Assembly: GCF_003688895.1 (NCBI RefSeq)
Contig: NZ_REFV01000001.1
Span: 413,503-477,502, forward strand
Direction of reading: 5' to 3'
DNA: 64,000 nucleotides
Source of the DNA: Dokdonia sinensis
GTDB lineage: Bacteria > Bacteroidota > Bacteroidia > Flavobacteriales > Flavobacteriaceae
Shown: positions 44,198 through 54,609 of the stretch, piece after piece
Position numbering within the stretch: the stretch's first letter is position 1
How the letters are laid out: the number at the start of each line of letters is the position of its first letter
Translations under genes and position numbers: made by a program
The notes under the pieces: generated by a model
The model's input: only the letters and a program-made list of their open reading frames with translations
Told to the model about the DNA's origin: nothing
The model's database searches: none

Positions 44198-47100
44198 ATG
44201 ATTGCAACAACAATACGACTAACCCTTATTTTTTTATGTTTCGCTGCAAACTCCATACAAGCTCAAACCTTTGAGCGTATACAAGCCCCACCACCTTTTC
44301 CCCAAATTACTAATGAATTCAGTTCTAATTTTTCGGGAACGATCAATGCTTTTGATGCAGATAATGATGGTGATGAAGACGTCTTTATTACTGGATCGAT
44401 GGATAATGGCGATAGGATTGCAGAGCTTCATCTCAACGATGGAATAGGAAACTATGTTATTCAGGAAATGACAATATTTGAAGGTATCTCAACGAGCGCT
44501 GTTGCTATTGCTGATGTTGATGGAGATAATGACCTAGACATAATAGCTACTGGCTTGAATTCTTCATTTATGCCAAGCACTAAACTCTATCTTAATGACG
44601 GTATGGGTTCATTTACTGAAGACTCTCAAAATTCAATAGATCCGGTTCGATCTGGCTCGGTTAATTTTTTTGATATTGACGGTGATGGAGATCAGGATAT
44701 TTTAATAACAGGGCTTTCAAGTGGGGGCAATATCTCAAAAATCTATTCGAATAACGGTACTGGAATATTTACCGAGTTAAGCACTAGCAGTTTAGAAAGT
44801 GTAATACTTGGCTCTGTGGATGTTGCAGATGTAGACGGTGACAATGACATTGATTTTGTCTTAAGTGGAAGGAATGCTGCATCACAAGCCATCACAAAGC
44901 TTTATAAAAATAATGGAGTTGGTGTCTTTACAGAAGATGTAACAAACCCATTAGTAGGAGCAAAAGAGGGAGATATTAAATTTATTGATATTAATAATAC
45001 TGGTATTCCAAGCCTATATATAAATGGAGCTGATAATGATGATGATCCTCTTAACATCCTTTATGACAACGATGGTTTCGGAAATTTTACCCCATCAAGC
45101 ACACAGCCGTTTAATCTTCAAATTGAAATTAACTCATTAGCAATGGCAGATGTAAATGGAGACAACTTAGTAGATGTTCTTACTACAGGAACAAGATTTG
45201 GAATAACTAGTTTAGTCTCTCTTTATTTGAATGATGGTGCAGGAGGGTTTACAGAGGATACTACTAACCAGTTTATAGGAGCAAGTGATGGTGATATCAC
45301 ATTTTCAGATATTGATGATGATGGAGATCAAGATTTTTTAATAAGTGGTCGTGCTTCTAGATCGCCTATCTCGACGATCTATGTAAATGATAGTACTGCA
45401 AGCTTTATTGAGGCTTCGCAATCTACTTTTCCAACTATCAAAGGTAATGTAGAAGTAGCTATTTTTAAGGATATTGATAACGACTCAGATGAAGACCTTT
45501 ATGTAATGAGTGGTCGGCAATCTAAGTTATTTTTCAACGACGGGACTGGCGAATTTTCCGAAGCTGTAGGGACAACCATTAGAGGTTTACTCTTAAGTGC
45601 AGCTGCCTTTGCAGATGTAGATGGTGACCTCGACCAAGACCTTATCATTTCAGGATCTACTGATCCAAATGCTCTTAATAGATTTACGGAGTTGTATATA
45701 AATGACGGCTTGGGAAATTATACTCTTAACACGAGTAACTCTTTCCCAAACATCGCTAGAAGTGCCGTTGCTTTTGGAGATATAGATGGTGACTTAGATC
45801 AAGACCTCATAATTTCTGGAACTGAAAGGCTTCCTGGTCAATCCACCCAAATTATATTAAGCCTTTTTAAAAATGATGGTAATGGAATATTTACGGAAGT
45901 ATCAGGAACCCCTATAGTGCCAGTAAGCCAGGGTAAGATTGATTTTGCAGATTTTGACGGTGATACAGATTTAGACCTTTTAATTACGGGAAACACAGCT
46001 ATAACAGGGTCTCTAGTAAGAGAAACACATATCTATACAAATGACGGAACAGGTAATTTTTCTGACACGATTAATCCAGCTTTTGAAGGCATCCAGGGCT
46101 ATCAAGCCGTGGGTGACCTAGATGGAGATCTCGATTTAGATGTTATACTTACCGGTTTAAACTCTTCACGTGAGGCCATTTCAGAGATATATTTGAATGA
46201 TGGTAGTGCACTATTTTCTCAAATTACCCCCTCTCCATTTTCAGATGTATCTCGTGGTCCAGCTATAGGAGATGTCGACAGTAATGGTACAAATGATATC
46301 ATTATTTCATTTGCTACTAGTGATGGAGAGTTTGTTGATATACTATTAAATGATGGCAATGCTAACTTTGTACCAGTTCCTGAAAGACAGTTTGTAGGAG
46401 CAATAAATGGAGTCAACTTAGTCGAAGACATCGACAACGATAATGACTTAGACGTTTTCATTTCTGGATTTAACAACAATAGTGGAGAAATAGTCAATCT
46501 ATACAGAAATACAACACTATTAAACACTGCACCTACGGCAAGCTGTAAAAATATTACAGCTCAATTGGACAGCAATGGTCTAATTACTATTTTACCAGAA
46601 GATGTAGACGATGGAAGCTCAGACGCCGAAGGAACCGTGACTTTATCATTGGATATTACAGATTTTACGTGCTCAGATATAGGAACCCCTATAACAGTTA
46701 CCTTAACAGTGGAAGACCAGGAAGGTCTTACAGATAGTTGCACAGCAACAGTAACGGTACAGGATAATGTCGCCCCAACAGCGATATGCAGCAACATTAC
46801 CGTACAACTAGACGACACGGGCAATGCCTCCATAACAGCAGCAGATATAGACAACGGAAGCAATGATGCCTGCGGAATAGACTCCATAGCAATAGACACA
46901 ACAAGCTTTACCTGTGCAGATGTGGGTGACAATACAGTCACACTCACCGTTACAGATAACAATGGCAACGTTGCAGACTGTATGGCAACAGTCACCGTAG
47001 AGGATAATGTCGCCCCAACAGCAATATGCAGCAACATTACCGTGCAATTAGATGACACGGGCAATGCCACCATAACGGCAGCACAGATAGACAACGGAAG

Positions 47101-48994
47101 TAATGACGCCTGCGGAATAGACTCCATAGCAATAGATACAACAAGCTTTACCTGTGCAGATGTGGGTGACAATACAGTCACACTCACCGTTACAGATAAC
47201 AACGGGAACGTTGCAGACTGTATGGCAACAGTCACCGTGGAGGATAATGTCGCCCCAACAGCGATATGCAGCAACATTACCGTGCAATTAGATGACACGG
47301 GCAATGCCACCATAACGGCAGCACAGATAGACAACGGAAGTAATGACGCCTGCGGAATAGACTCCATAGCAATAGACACAACAAGCTTTACCTGTGCAGA
47401 TGTGGGTGACAATACAGTCACACTCACCGTTACAGATAACAATGGCAACGTTGCAGACTGTATGGCAACAGTCACCGTAGAGGATAATGTCGCCCCAACA
47501 GCGATATGCAGCAACATTACCGTACAACTAGATAACACGGGCAACGCCACCATAACAGCAGCACAGATAGACAACGGAAGTAATGACGCCTGCGGAATAG
47601 ACACCATAGCAATAGACACAACAAGCTTTACCTGTGCAGATGTGGGTGACAATACAGTCATACTCACCGTTACAGATAACAACGGGAACGTTGCAGATTG
47701 TATGGCAACCGTAACCGTAGAGGACAATGTCGCCCCAACAGCAATATGCAGCAACATTACCGTACAACTAAATGACACGGGCAATGCCACCATAACGGCA
47801 GCACAGATAGACAACGGAAGTAATGACGCCTGCGGAATAAACACCATAGCAATAGACACAACAAGCTTTACCTGTGCAGATGTGGGTGACAATACAGTCA
47901 CACTCACCGTTACAGATAACAATGGCAACGTTGCAGATTGTATGGCAACCGTAACGGTACAGGACAATGTCGCCCCAACAGCAATATGCAGCAACATAAC
48001 CGTTCAGCTAGACGACACGGGCAACGCCACCATAACAGCAGCAGATGTAGACAACGGAAGCAATGATGCCTGTGGAATAGACTCCATAGCAATAGACACA
48101 ACAAGCTTTACCTGTGCAGATGTGGGTGACAATACAGTCACACTCACAATTACAGATAACAACGGCAACGTTGCAGATTGTGTGGCAGTTGTCACAATTC
48201 TAGGAGAAGATCCAATTACAATAGTTTCTGGTCCAACAGATATTTTTACTGGTACTGGGCCAAATGATAATAACTGTAGTTCTCTTGTTGTTTATGATGA
48301 AGTGACCATAGACAGTTTCGTAATAGAAAACAATTGTGGATCTGCAACAATTTCATCGGTAACTCAATCTGGCGGTCTTGGAAGTGGCTCAATGTTTCCA
48401 GTAGGAACAACAACCGAAGAATTCACCTTGACAGACTCAAATGGTAACACAACAATCTACACATTTGAAATAACGATTACAGACACAAGCCTCCCTACTT
48501 TAGAATGTCCAGAGCAGGATTTAGTAGCAATGATGAATGACGAAGGTGTATATCTCGTTGAAGATTTTTCAATTTTTGCGTCAGATAATTGTTCGCAAGG
48601 CGACAACTTAGAAGTGATTCAGACACCAGCGCAAGGTACTGTCGTTAATGAAAACGGTATTATCGAGGTGGACCTTATCGTTTTTGATGAGGCTGGTAAC
48701 ACTACTACCTGCACATTTAATGTTATTGTAGACGATTTATTAGGACTTGAGAGTTCTGTGATATCGCCAGAAATTACAGTCTATCCTAATCCAACTTTAA
48801 ATCTAGTGACAGTTGAAGCCAGTGTAGTAATTGACAATATTTCTGTTTTTGATTTACGAGGCAGAGAGTTAATACAATTAGAGTCTTCAACATTAAAAAG
48901 TATTCTCGATTTATCTTCTTTATCAACCGGAGCATATTTAATCAAGATACAATCAGGGTCACATAGTACTATTAAACGTGTAATCAAGCAATAG
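44198..48994 (+). CDS. giant secreted FG-GAP/repeat protein with T9SS sorting domain
   Basis: The start is set at MIATTIRLTLIFLCFAANSIQAQ (44198), which gives a signal peptide; the open frame extends 16 codons upstream without one. The 1598-residue protein has 14 FG-GAP/VCBS-like blades (about 40-760), each with an acidic loop such as DVDGDNDLDI followed by ITG or ISG; 14 fits two seven-bladed propellers. An Ig-like unit (about 770-850) precedes six almost identical 80-residue HYR/Ig-like repeats (DNVAPTAICSNITVQLDDTG...), then two more divergent units and a T9SS type A end (VYPNPTLNLV...FDLRGREL...STGAYLIKI). Probably a calcium-dependent surface adhesin, possibly glycan-binding. Confidence 0.88.
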   Translation: MIATTIRLTLIFLCFAANSIQAQTFERIQAPPPFPQITNEFSSNFSGTINAFDADNDGDEDVFITGSMDNGDRIAELHLNDGIGNYVIQEMTIFEGISTSAVAIADVDGDNDLDIIATGLNSSFMPSTKLYLNDGMGSFTEDSQNSIDPVRSGSVNFFDIDGDGDQDILITGLSSGGNISKIYSNNGTGIFTELSTSSLESVILGSVDVADVDGDNDIDFVLSGRNAASQAITKLYKNNGVGVFTEDVTNPLVGAKEGDIKFIDINNTGIPSLYINGADNDDDPLNILYDNDGFGNFTPSSTQPFNLQIEINSLAMADVNGDNLVDVLTTGTRFGITSLVSLYLNDGAGGFTEDTTNQFIGASDGDITFSDIDDDGDQDFLISGRASRSPISTIYVNDSTASFIEASQSTFPTIKGNVEVAIFKDIDNDSDEDLYVMSGRQSKLFFNDGTGEFSEAVGTTIRGLLLSAAAFADVDGDLDQDLIISGSTDPNALNRFTELYINDGLGNYTLNTSNSFPNIARSAVAFGDIDGDLDQDLIISGTERLPGQSTQIILSLFKNDGNGIFTEVSGTPIVPVSQGKIDFADFDGDTDLDLLITGNTAITGSLVRETHIYTNDGTGNFSDTINPAFEGIQGYQAVGDLDGDLDLDVILTGLNSSREAISEIYLNDGSALFSQITPSPFSDVSRGPAIGDVDSNGTNDIIISFATSDGEFVDILLNDGNANFVPVPERQFVGAINGVNLVEDIDNDNDLDVFISGFNNNSGEIVNLYRNTTLLNTAPTASCKNITAQLDSNGLITILPEDVDDGSSDAEGTVTLSLDITDFTCSDIGTPITVTLTVEDQEGLTDSCTATVTVQDNVAPTAICSNITVQLDDTGNASITAADIDNGSNDACGIDSIAIDTTSFTCADVGDNTVTLTVTDNNGNVADCMATVTVEDNVAPTAICSNITVQLDDTGNATITAAQIDNGSNDACGIDSIAIDTTSFTCADVGDNTVTLTVTDNNGNVADCMATVTVEDNVAPTAICSNITVQLDDTGNATITAAQIDNGSNDACGIDSIAIDTTSFTCADVGDNTVTLTVTDNNGNVADCMATVTVEDNVAPTAICSNITVQLDNTGNATITAAQIDNGSNDACGIDTIAIDTTSFTCADVGDNTVILTVTDNNGNVADCMATVTVEDNVAPTAICSNITVQLNDTGNATITAAQIDNGSNDACGINTIAIDTTSFTCADVGDNTVTLTVTDNNGNVADCMATVTVQDNVAPTAICSNITVQLDDTGNATITAADVDNGSNDACGIDSIAIDTTSFTCADVGDNTVTLTITDNNGNVADCVAVVTILGEDPITIVSGPTDIFTGTGPNDNNCSSLVVYDEVTIDSFVIENNCGSATISSVTQSGGLGSGSMFPVGTTTEEFTLTDSNGNTTIYTFEITITDTSLPTLECPEQDLVAMMNDEGVYLVEDFSIFASDNCSQGDNLEVIQTPAQGTVVNENGIIEVDLIVFDEAGNTTTCTFNVIVDDLLGLESSVISPEITVYPNPTLNLVTVEASVVIDNISVFDLRGRELIQLESSTLKSILDLSSLSTGAYLIKIQSGSHSTIKRVIKQ
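46762..48201 (+). repeat. six tandem 240-bp coding repeats
   Basis: Units begin at 46762, 47002, 47242, 47482, 47722 and 47962. They differ by only a few bases each, mostly silent, and the unit length is exactly constant at 80 codons. Each codes one domain with the conserved pair ACGIDSIAIDTTSFTC. Confidence 0.95.
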
Positions 48995-49002
48995 AGATGA
49001 TT

Positions 49003-49020
49003 ACGCTTTCGCGAAAGCGT
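49003..49020. repeat. GCTTTCGCGAAAGC palindrome, intergenic
   Basis: An 18-bp perfect palindrome 9 bp after the stop of the giant protein and 14 bp before its terminator. Confidence 0.95.
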
Positions 49021-49033
49021 GTAAATAAATACC

Positions 49034-49072
49034 AAGAAGCCATCTATCAGTAGATGGCTTCTTGTTTTATAA
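49034..49072 (+). terminator. terminator of the giant T9SS protein gene
   Basis: Perfect stem AAGAAGCCATCTA with loop TCAG, followed by TGTTTTAT. Confidence 0.85.
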
Positions 49073-49165
49073 TATGAATTGTACTTAAAAAAATCGTGAT
49101 AATTAGTTGACCGATTTTACTATCTACCTCATTCACGCTAAAGGTTCACTACCTTTACCATCGCT

Positions 49166-50920
49166 ATGAAAAAACCCACTTCAAAAAAAATAAGTCAAGT
49201 CACTATCCTTAGCGCCTTTAAAACCATAATCTGGCCCAGAAGGAATTTGGTATTTATAGGGCTATTGCTCATTGTTTTAAGCAGGCTGGCAAGTCTAGTA
49301 TTGCCTTGGAAATCTAAGGAACTGCTTGATGTTATTATTCCGAACAAGGATATCTCGTTGCTTTATGACTTACTTTGGCTAGTAGGGATTGCTATACTCG
49401 TACAAGCCATTACCTCATTTTTACTTACAAGAATTTTAAGTGTACAAGCTCAATTTCTCATCTCTGAGCTTCGCGCTCAAGTACAGAAAAAGGTGCTTTC
49501 TCTTCCTATAAGCTTTTTTGACAATACTAAATCGGGTGCATTAGTTTCAAGAATTATGAGCGATGTTGAGGGTGTTCGGAATTTGATAGGAACGGGATTA
49601 GTGCAACTCGTAGGCGGTACGATTACAGCAGTAATTTCGCTTATTCTGCTCATAAACATCAATCCGTGGATGACGCTATTTGTCCTTCTTCCCGTTGGGC
49701 TTTTTGGGTTTATTGCACTAAAAGCGTTTAAATACATCCGCCCTATATTTCGAGCCCGAGGAAAGATAAATGCAGAGGTTCAAGGAAGACTCACCGAAAC
49801 GCTAGCTGGCGTCCGCGTCATAAAAGCTTTTAACGCCGAAGAGCAAGAAAATAAAGTGTTTGAAGAAGGTGTGGACCGTCTTTTTCAAAATGTAAAAAAG
49901 AGTCTAACAGCTACTGCCGCAATGACGAGCTCCTCGACATTCTTATTAGGGCTAGCCTCACTTGGGATTATGGGAATAGGTGGTTACTTTATGATTGAAG
50001 GATCTATGACCACTGGGGATTTTTTATCCTTTACATTACTTCTGGGCTTTATGATTGCGCCTATAGTACAAATGAGTAATATAGGTAGCCAACTCACAGA
50101 AGCCCTTGCAGGTCTAGACCGCACAGAAGAGCTTATGAATATGACACCAGAAGAAGACCTGGCACATCGTACGACAGTTTTAGAAGAAGTTAAGGGGAAT
50201 GTGAAATTTGAAAATGTTTCTTTTTCCTATGAAGAGGGCAAAGAGGTGCTTCACAATATTAGTTTTGAAATGAAACCAGGACAAGTATTTGCACTTGTAG
50301 GTAGCTCAGGTTCTGGAAAGTCCACCATTGCAGGTCTTGCTGCGACATTTTTAAATCCCAACAAAGGTGTTGTCTCTGTAGACGGTCAAGATTTATCTAC
50401 CGTAAAACTGAGCAGTTATCGCCGTAACCTAGGCGTTGTATTACAGGACGAATTTCTATTTGAAGGCTCAATAAGAGACAATATTCTATTCCCTAGACCC
50501 AATGCGAGCGAGGAGGAACTACTCAACGCCGTTAAGGCTGGTTATGTAAACGAGTTCACAGACCGCTTTGAGGATGGGCTGGATACATTAATTGGTGAGC
50601 GCGGTGTAAAACTTTCTGGAGGACAGCGCCAGCGTATTTCTATTGCCAGAGCTATTCTAGCAAATCCTAAAATCATAATTCTGGACGAGGCAACCTCAAA
50701 CCTGGACACCGAGAGCGAAGCGCTTATCCAGAAATCACTCAATGAGCTCATAAAGGATAGAACGACCCTCATCATTGCCCACCGTTTAAGTACCATTCAG
50801 AAAGCAGACCAGATTCTGGTCATTGAAAGTGGCAACATTGTAGAGCGTGGCAATCACGCAACACTTCTTGCAAAAGAAGGTAGATATCACGATCTGTATA
50901 CCTATCAAGCAAAAATTTAA
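49166..50920 (+). CDS. ABC exporter, fused permease and ATPase (MsbA-like)
   Basis: A 584-residue half-transporter. About six membrane helices lie in residues 20-310, followed by an ATPase with Walker A GSSGSGKST, Q-loop VVLQDEFLFEGSI, signature LSGGQRQRISIARAI, Walker B IIILDEATSNLD and switch IAHRLST. It resembles MsbA/multidrug exporters and works as a homodimer or heterodimer; the substrate is open. It is monocistronic, convergent with the next gene, and has a decayed partial copy at 43761-43987. A TACCTTTA stretch at 49150-49157 could be a weak -7 box. Confidence 0.92.
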   Translation: MKKPTSKKISQVTILSAFKTIIWPRRNLVFIGLLLIVLSRLASLVLPWKSKELLDVIIPNKDISLLYDLLWLVGIAILVQAITSFLLTRILSVQAQFLISELRAQVQKKVLSLPISFFDNTKSGALVSRIMSDVEGVRNLIGTGLVQLVGGTITAVISLILLININPWMTLFVLLPVGLFGFIALKAFKYIRPIFRARGKINAEVQGRLTETLAGVRVIKAFNAEEQENKVFEEGVDRLFQNVKKSLTATAAMTSSSTFLLGLASLGIMGIGGYFMIEGSMTTGDFLSFTLLLGFMIAPIVQMSNIGSQLTEALAGLDRTEELMNMTPEEDLAHRTTVLEEVKGNVKFENVSFSYEEGKEVLHNISFEMKPGQVFALVGSSGSGKSTIAGLAATFLNPNKGVVSVDGQDLSTVKLSSYRRNLGVVLQDEFLFEGSIRDNILFPRPNASEEELLNAVKAGYVNEFTDRFEDGLDTLIGERGVKLSGGQRQRISIARAILANPKIIILDEATSNLDTESEALIQKSLNELIKDRTTLIIAHRLSTIQKADQILVIESGNIVERGNHATLLAKEGRYHDLYTYQAKI

Positions 50921-50952
50921 GTTACTATTGAGATGGAGTTATAGGGGTATAA

Positions 50953-50974
50953 TTACGCTTTCGCGAAAGCGTAA
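50953..50974. repeat. GCTTTCGCGAAAGC palindrome between convergent genes
   Basis: A 22-bp perfect palindrome (TTACGC/GCGTAA arms), the longest copy in the window, in the 71-bp gap between the ends of two convergent genes. It could act as a bidirectional terminator here, but has no T run. Confidence 0.95.
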
Positions 50975-50991
50975 AAATTATCTACCAACTA

Positions 50992-53900
50992 CTAAAATCT
51001 GAAACCTGCACTCACAATCAATCTACTATCTTCACTACTTGTGTAGTATCCTATGTTTGCAGTGATCGCTTTGAAACCATTAATAAAAACGGAGCCACCA
51101 TATCCATTGTGCCATTTCTCTGAAGAGTCATTTTCTGTCCAAACGCGGCCGTAATCAAAGCCCGCAGTAACCCCCAAACGCAGTGGCACATATCCCGTCC
51201 TGAACTGAGCTATGCCTACACGAAGATCTGTACTTTGAAAAAATGAACTTTTCCCCTGGAATCTATCATTGCGCAACGCTCTAATACTTGTATTACCACC
51301 TATCATCGCAGCGTGGTAAAACTCATACTTGTCTCCTATATTGAACTGCGCCTGAGCCTTTGTAGCAAGTGTCGCCACGCCACTCACGTGTATAGGATAT
51401 ACAAGTGAGATCATAGGTTTTACATAAGCAAATTCATTGTCAAAATCTTCATTAATACTTTGCTTGTATCCAGCGCGAAGTCCCAAAGCCATTCCCCTTC
51501 TAGGAAGGCTTATCAACGTTCGCTTGTTATTATACTCCACTCCCACCTCACCACCTAGATACATTTGATTCTCAAAAACATCATCTGCAGGTGCAAAAAA
51601 CTGCTGTGCAAAGCCATTGTCTGTATCTCCAACCTCGAATGAAGATATACTGGTCTGGATATAACCTGTAAAGTCTTGATGTTTTTTAAATACAAGCGAT
51701 GGTGCGACGTGCCATTGCTTGATTTTTGTTCTATTAAAATCTAGATCTACAGCATCATTATCGTACGTTGTTTCGTTGCCTATTCCGAAAAAGTTAATTG
51801 CATAATTATCTGATGTATATCTTCCATCTAAAACAAGATTCCAGTTGTAAAATATATGTGCAAACTCTCCACGGTACTTAAATTCTAGACCTTGAGTGGC
51901 CGCATAATAATTTACGCCGATACTATGCTCTGTGGTAAATGGATTGCGCAATAAACTGTACGTAGTAAAAGTGTTTACGATTCCTGCATTAAAACCACTA
52001 TCTCTATCAAAACCTGCACTGGGCAGTATGACGTTTGTAGTATATTTAGTTTTCTTAGGATCATAATTATTGATCTCGTATGCATCTGTTAGCCTTTTAG
52101 ACCCAACATTTTTAAATGTGTTCTTTTTTGATTTGTAATCGTAAATTGTTGTGTTCCTTGCATTTTCAAAGTCATAGACATCATTCTCTTCTCCTCCAAA
52201 AATCTTAAGTCTTATTGGGCTATTTCCATCGCCCTTTATAGTGATTGTATCATCTCCATCAAGAGTATATAGCCATATTTCTTTAGTTGTCTTTCGGTCA
52301 TAGGTATTGGATAGTATCACGGTATCATCTTCTTTTATCAAGACTGAGGTCTTTCCATCTTCTTGCCTCATAATTTCAACTGTGTTATCCTTTGACGTAC
52401 CTACAATAATTTCGTGCTTTTTAAAATATTCGAAATAATCTTGAGCCAAATCAGTAAGCTTATCACGTCGTATTTTTAAATTTTCCTTTATTTCGTTGAT
52501 GCTTTCATCTTGTGTATCTGCAAGTAAAGTGTCAAACGCATTATCTATCACCTCGTCTGTGAGGTTGTTTTGGATATAAGTTGCTTGTGATTTCCAGGTT
52601 TCCCAATCTGCAGAATTTATAAAGCTTTGATCCAAGTAAAAACCTGCGTGATTGAGCCACTTTACATTAGGCTCGGTATTACTGTAGCTTTGCATATTCC
52701 TTGTTATAGGTGCAGCAAGTTTCATAATAGCTGGAAACACGCCATCGTATTTTGGGAAGGCGTTATCTCTATCTCTTGGGATGGGTTTGTATAATTTCGT
52801 CCCGTCATCTTGCGTATGAAGCGCCCATCGCCATTGATCTGCGTGGCGATCCCAATCTCCTACGAGCATATCAAATAAACGTGCTTTGATATATGCTTCC
52901 TCATCTATACGAGTATCCTTATCTTCTTGTAATTCAATAAGAAAATCTGAAGTACTTATTATATCTTCTGGACTACCAAAAGTTTCAAAGGCCTTGTTCT
53001 CATCGCCTACGTGCTCCTCCAGCATATATAGTTTATCGCCATACGACTCATTAAAGCGCCCTAATTCTTTTTGTTTAGGTACGTAATAGATTTTAGGATT
53101 TGCGTGAGGTATATCTAACGCATCCATAAGCGATGCAGTGGCAAATGGCGCATAGGGATGAGCTGTAGTGTAGTAATCTTGTACTATATCTTCGGCAACG
53201 GTATTGCGCATTAACTCCATTACATAATGATCTGCAATAGATGATTGAATAAAGCGCACTGCGCTTTTACGCAATTCGCGTAAACTATATTCGTGTTCAT
53301 TGTCGTCTATAAGCCTTAATGTTCTGGACTGATTACCACCTCCAGAGGTAATAGCGCGTACATTATCAGGAAGGTTTTCGAGGAGTAATACTGGAGCCTC
53401 AATTTCTTTACTATATAACTGGCGATGGTGATCGCCCCAAAACCACTTATAAATTCCAGATTTATCTGTTTCCTCTTTGGTGTAAATGGATGCTTTATGT
53501 GTCTTTCCTAAATCGCTATTACCATCAAAACTATAATCGCTTGCATCTCCTTTTTTAAGTTTAATATCCTTAGAAAACGCCAAGCTACTTTCCCCATTAC
53601 TGACGGTATATATCATCACGTTCGAACTACCATCTTTATAAACATTGAGTTTAGCATAACCCGGCTCACCTGTCCCGAAGTCTCCTTTCTTAATTTTTGG
53701 ACGTACGCTGTTAGTTCTTCCTATTGATCCACTTATAATTTGAGGTATCCCATCATCCAGTAAAAACTGTAAATTCTTATCACCACCAGACACAAAAATC
53801 ACATCCTCAAACTGACTTGCAAGTGTTTCCAGTTGCCCTACAAAGTACTGCATATCGTTATGGTAGTAGGATTGATCTGAAAAACCTCCCATTCTCCCAA

Positions 53901-54609
53901 AGAAACCCTGACGGGTGCTTGTGAGTACAGGATGATGCACCGCAACAATAATCGTCTTATTCTGCTCATCTTTTAACTCGTCCTTGAAGGCGGCCATAAA
54001 TTGAGCCCGAGTTTTTATCTCGCAATCATTATTGATGTATGGGTAATTATCCCAATCTTCTAAGTACCATTGAGAATCGACCATAACAAGTTCTACCTCG
54101 TCGCTTAGCGTCTCACGCTCAATGGGGCAACCGTCGTTAGGCCAAAATTTACCCTTAGAATTGTCTTGAAGAAAAGACTCTAAATCATCTATATTTTTAT
54201 GTCCTCCTTTATTCCACTCATTCTTCCCAGGAATAAAAATGATATCACCGTTAAAATCCTTTAGAGGGTCTAAAAGTCGTTTCCTTAAGAAAGCTTCCTC
54301 TGCGAGTCTTTTATCCCCTTTCTTAGGATATCCTTGCTCGCTGGTATTATTACCCAATGATAAAAAAACGGGCTCTTCATCTTCTTGAGATGCGGTTACT
54401 ATTGCTTTTAGGACGGAATCAGTATGGTCACTGCCTGCACTTCCCACATTGGCAGTGAGATATATGGATCGTGAAATTTCCTTAGCTACTTCTTGTGCAG
54501 AAAGTTCCGTTATAAAACAGAAAAATAAAGAGAGCGCTGAGATTGTAAAAAAGGTGATGTTATTCGTTGGTCGTAATTTTGTTGTCATATGATGAGTCTG
54601 TACTGACAA
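50992..54609 (-). CDS. fusion protein: degenerate calcineurin-like phosphoesterase, kinase-like region and Omp85-type barrel
   Basis: A 1205-residue exported protein; Met8 (54588) is an equally good start before the signal FFTISALSLFFCFITELSAQ. Residues about 48-345 follow a calcineurin-like phosphoesterase but lack key ligands: LGNNT for the usual GD motif, PGKNEW for GNHE, AVHHP kept, SGGDKN for GHxH. Residues about 415-640 hold GGGNQSRTLRL, HPYAPF, GDWDRHADQW (584-593) and PRDRDNAF (611-618), recalling the loop, catalytic and metal motifs of HipA/Fam20/CotH-type kinases. From about 760 to the end is a beta-barrel with SIRALRNDRF and terminal RF, as in Omp85/BamA proteins. Function unknown; an outer membrane location is likely. 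Confidence 0.75.
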   Translation of the reverse strand: MSVQTHHMTTKLRPTNNITFFTISALSLFFCFITELSAQEVAKEISRSIYLTANVGSAGSDHTDSVLKAIVTASQEDEEPVFLSLGNNTSEQGYPKKGDKRLAEEAFLRKRLLDPLKDFNGDIIFIPGKNEWNKGGHKNIDDLESFLQDNSKGKFWPNDGCPIERETLSDEVELVMVDSQWYLEDWDNYPYINNDCEIKTRAQFMAAFKDELKDEQNKTIIVAVHHPVLTSTRQGFFGRMGGFSDQSYYHNDMQYFVGQLETLASQFEDVIFVSGGDKNLQFLLDDGIPQIISGSIGRTNSVRPKIKKGDFGTGEPGYAKLNVYKDGSSNVMIYTVSNGESSLAFSKDIKLKKGDASDYSFDGNSDLGKTHKASIYTKEETDKSGIYKWFWGDHHRQLYSKEIEAPVLLLENLPDNVRAITSGGGNQSRTLRLIDDNEHEYSLRELRKSAVRFIQSSIADHYVMELMRNTVAEDIVQDYYTTAHPYAPFATASLMDALDIPHANPKIYYVPKQKELGRFNESYGDKLYMLEEHVGDENKAFETFGSPEDIISTSDFLIELQEDKDTRIDEEAYIKARLFDMLVGDWDRHADQWRWALHTQDDGTKLYKPIPRDRDNAFPKYDGVFPAIMKLAAPITRNMQSYSNTEPNVKWLNHAGFYLDQSFINSADWETWKSQATYIQNNLTDEVIDNAFDTLLADTQDESINEIKENLKIRRDKLTDLAQDYFEYFKKHEIIVGTSKDNTVEIMRQEDGKTSVLIKEDDTVILSNTYDRKTTKEIWLYTLDGDDTITIKGDGNSPIRLKIFGGEENDVYDFENARNTTIYDYKSKKNTFKNVGSKRLTDAYEINNYDPKKTKYTTNVILPSAGFDRDSGFNAGIVNTFTTYSLLRNPFTTEHSIGVNYYAATQGLEFKYRGEFAHIFYNWNLVLDGRYTSDNYAINFFGIGNETTYDNDAVDLDFNRTKIKQWHVAPSLVFKKHQDFTGYIQTSISSFEVGDTDNGFAQQFFAPADDVFENQMYLGGEVGVEYNNKRTLISLPRRGMALGLRAGYKQSINEDFDNEFAYVKPMISLVYPIHVSGVATLATKAQAQFNIGDKYEFYHAAMIGGNTSIRALRNDRFQGKSSFFQSTDLRVGIAQFRTGYVPLRLGVTAGFDYGRVWTENDSSEKWHNGYGGSVFINGFKAITANIGYYTSSEDSRLIVSAGFRF

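Noticed and set aside
46561-47997. A 478-codon open frame on the minus strand opposite the repeated domains
   Set aside because: It is a by-product of the six 240-bp repeats: one stop-free frame in one unit stays open in all. Its translation is a low-complexity repeat without a start context, and the plus-strand frame has clear domain homology.
46762-48201. Tandem repeats considered as a CRISPR array or satellite DNA
   Set aside because: Units are 240 bp with no unique spacers and lie wholly in frame in a coding gene.
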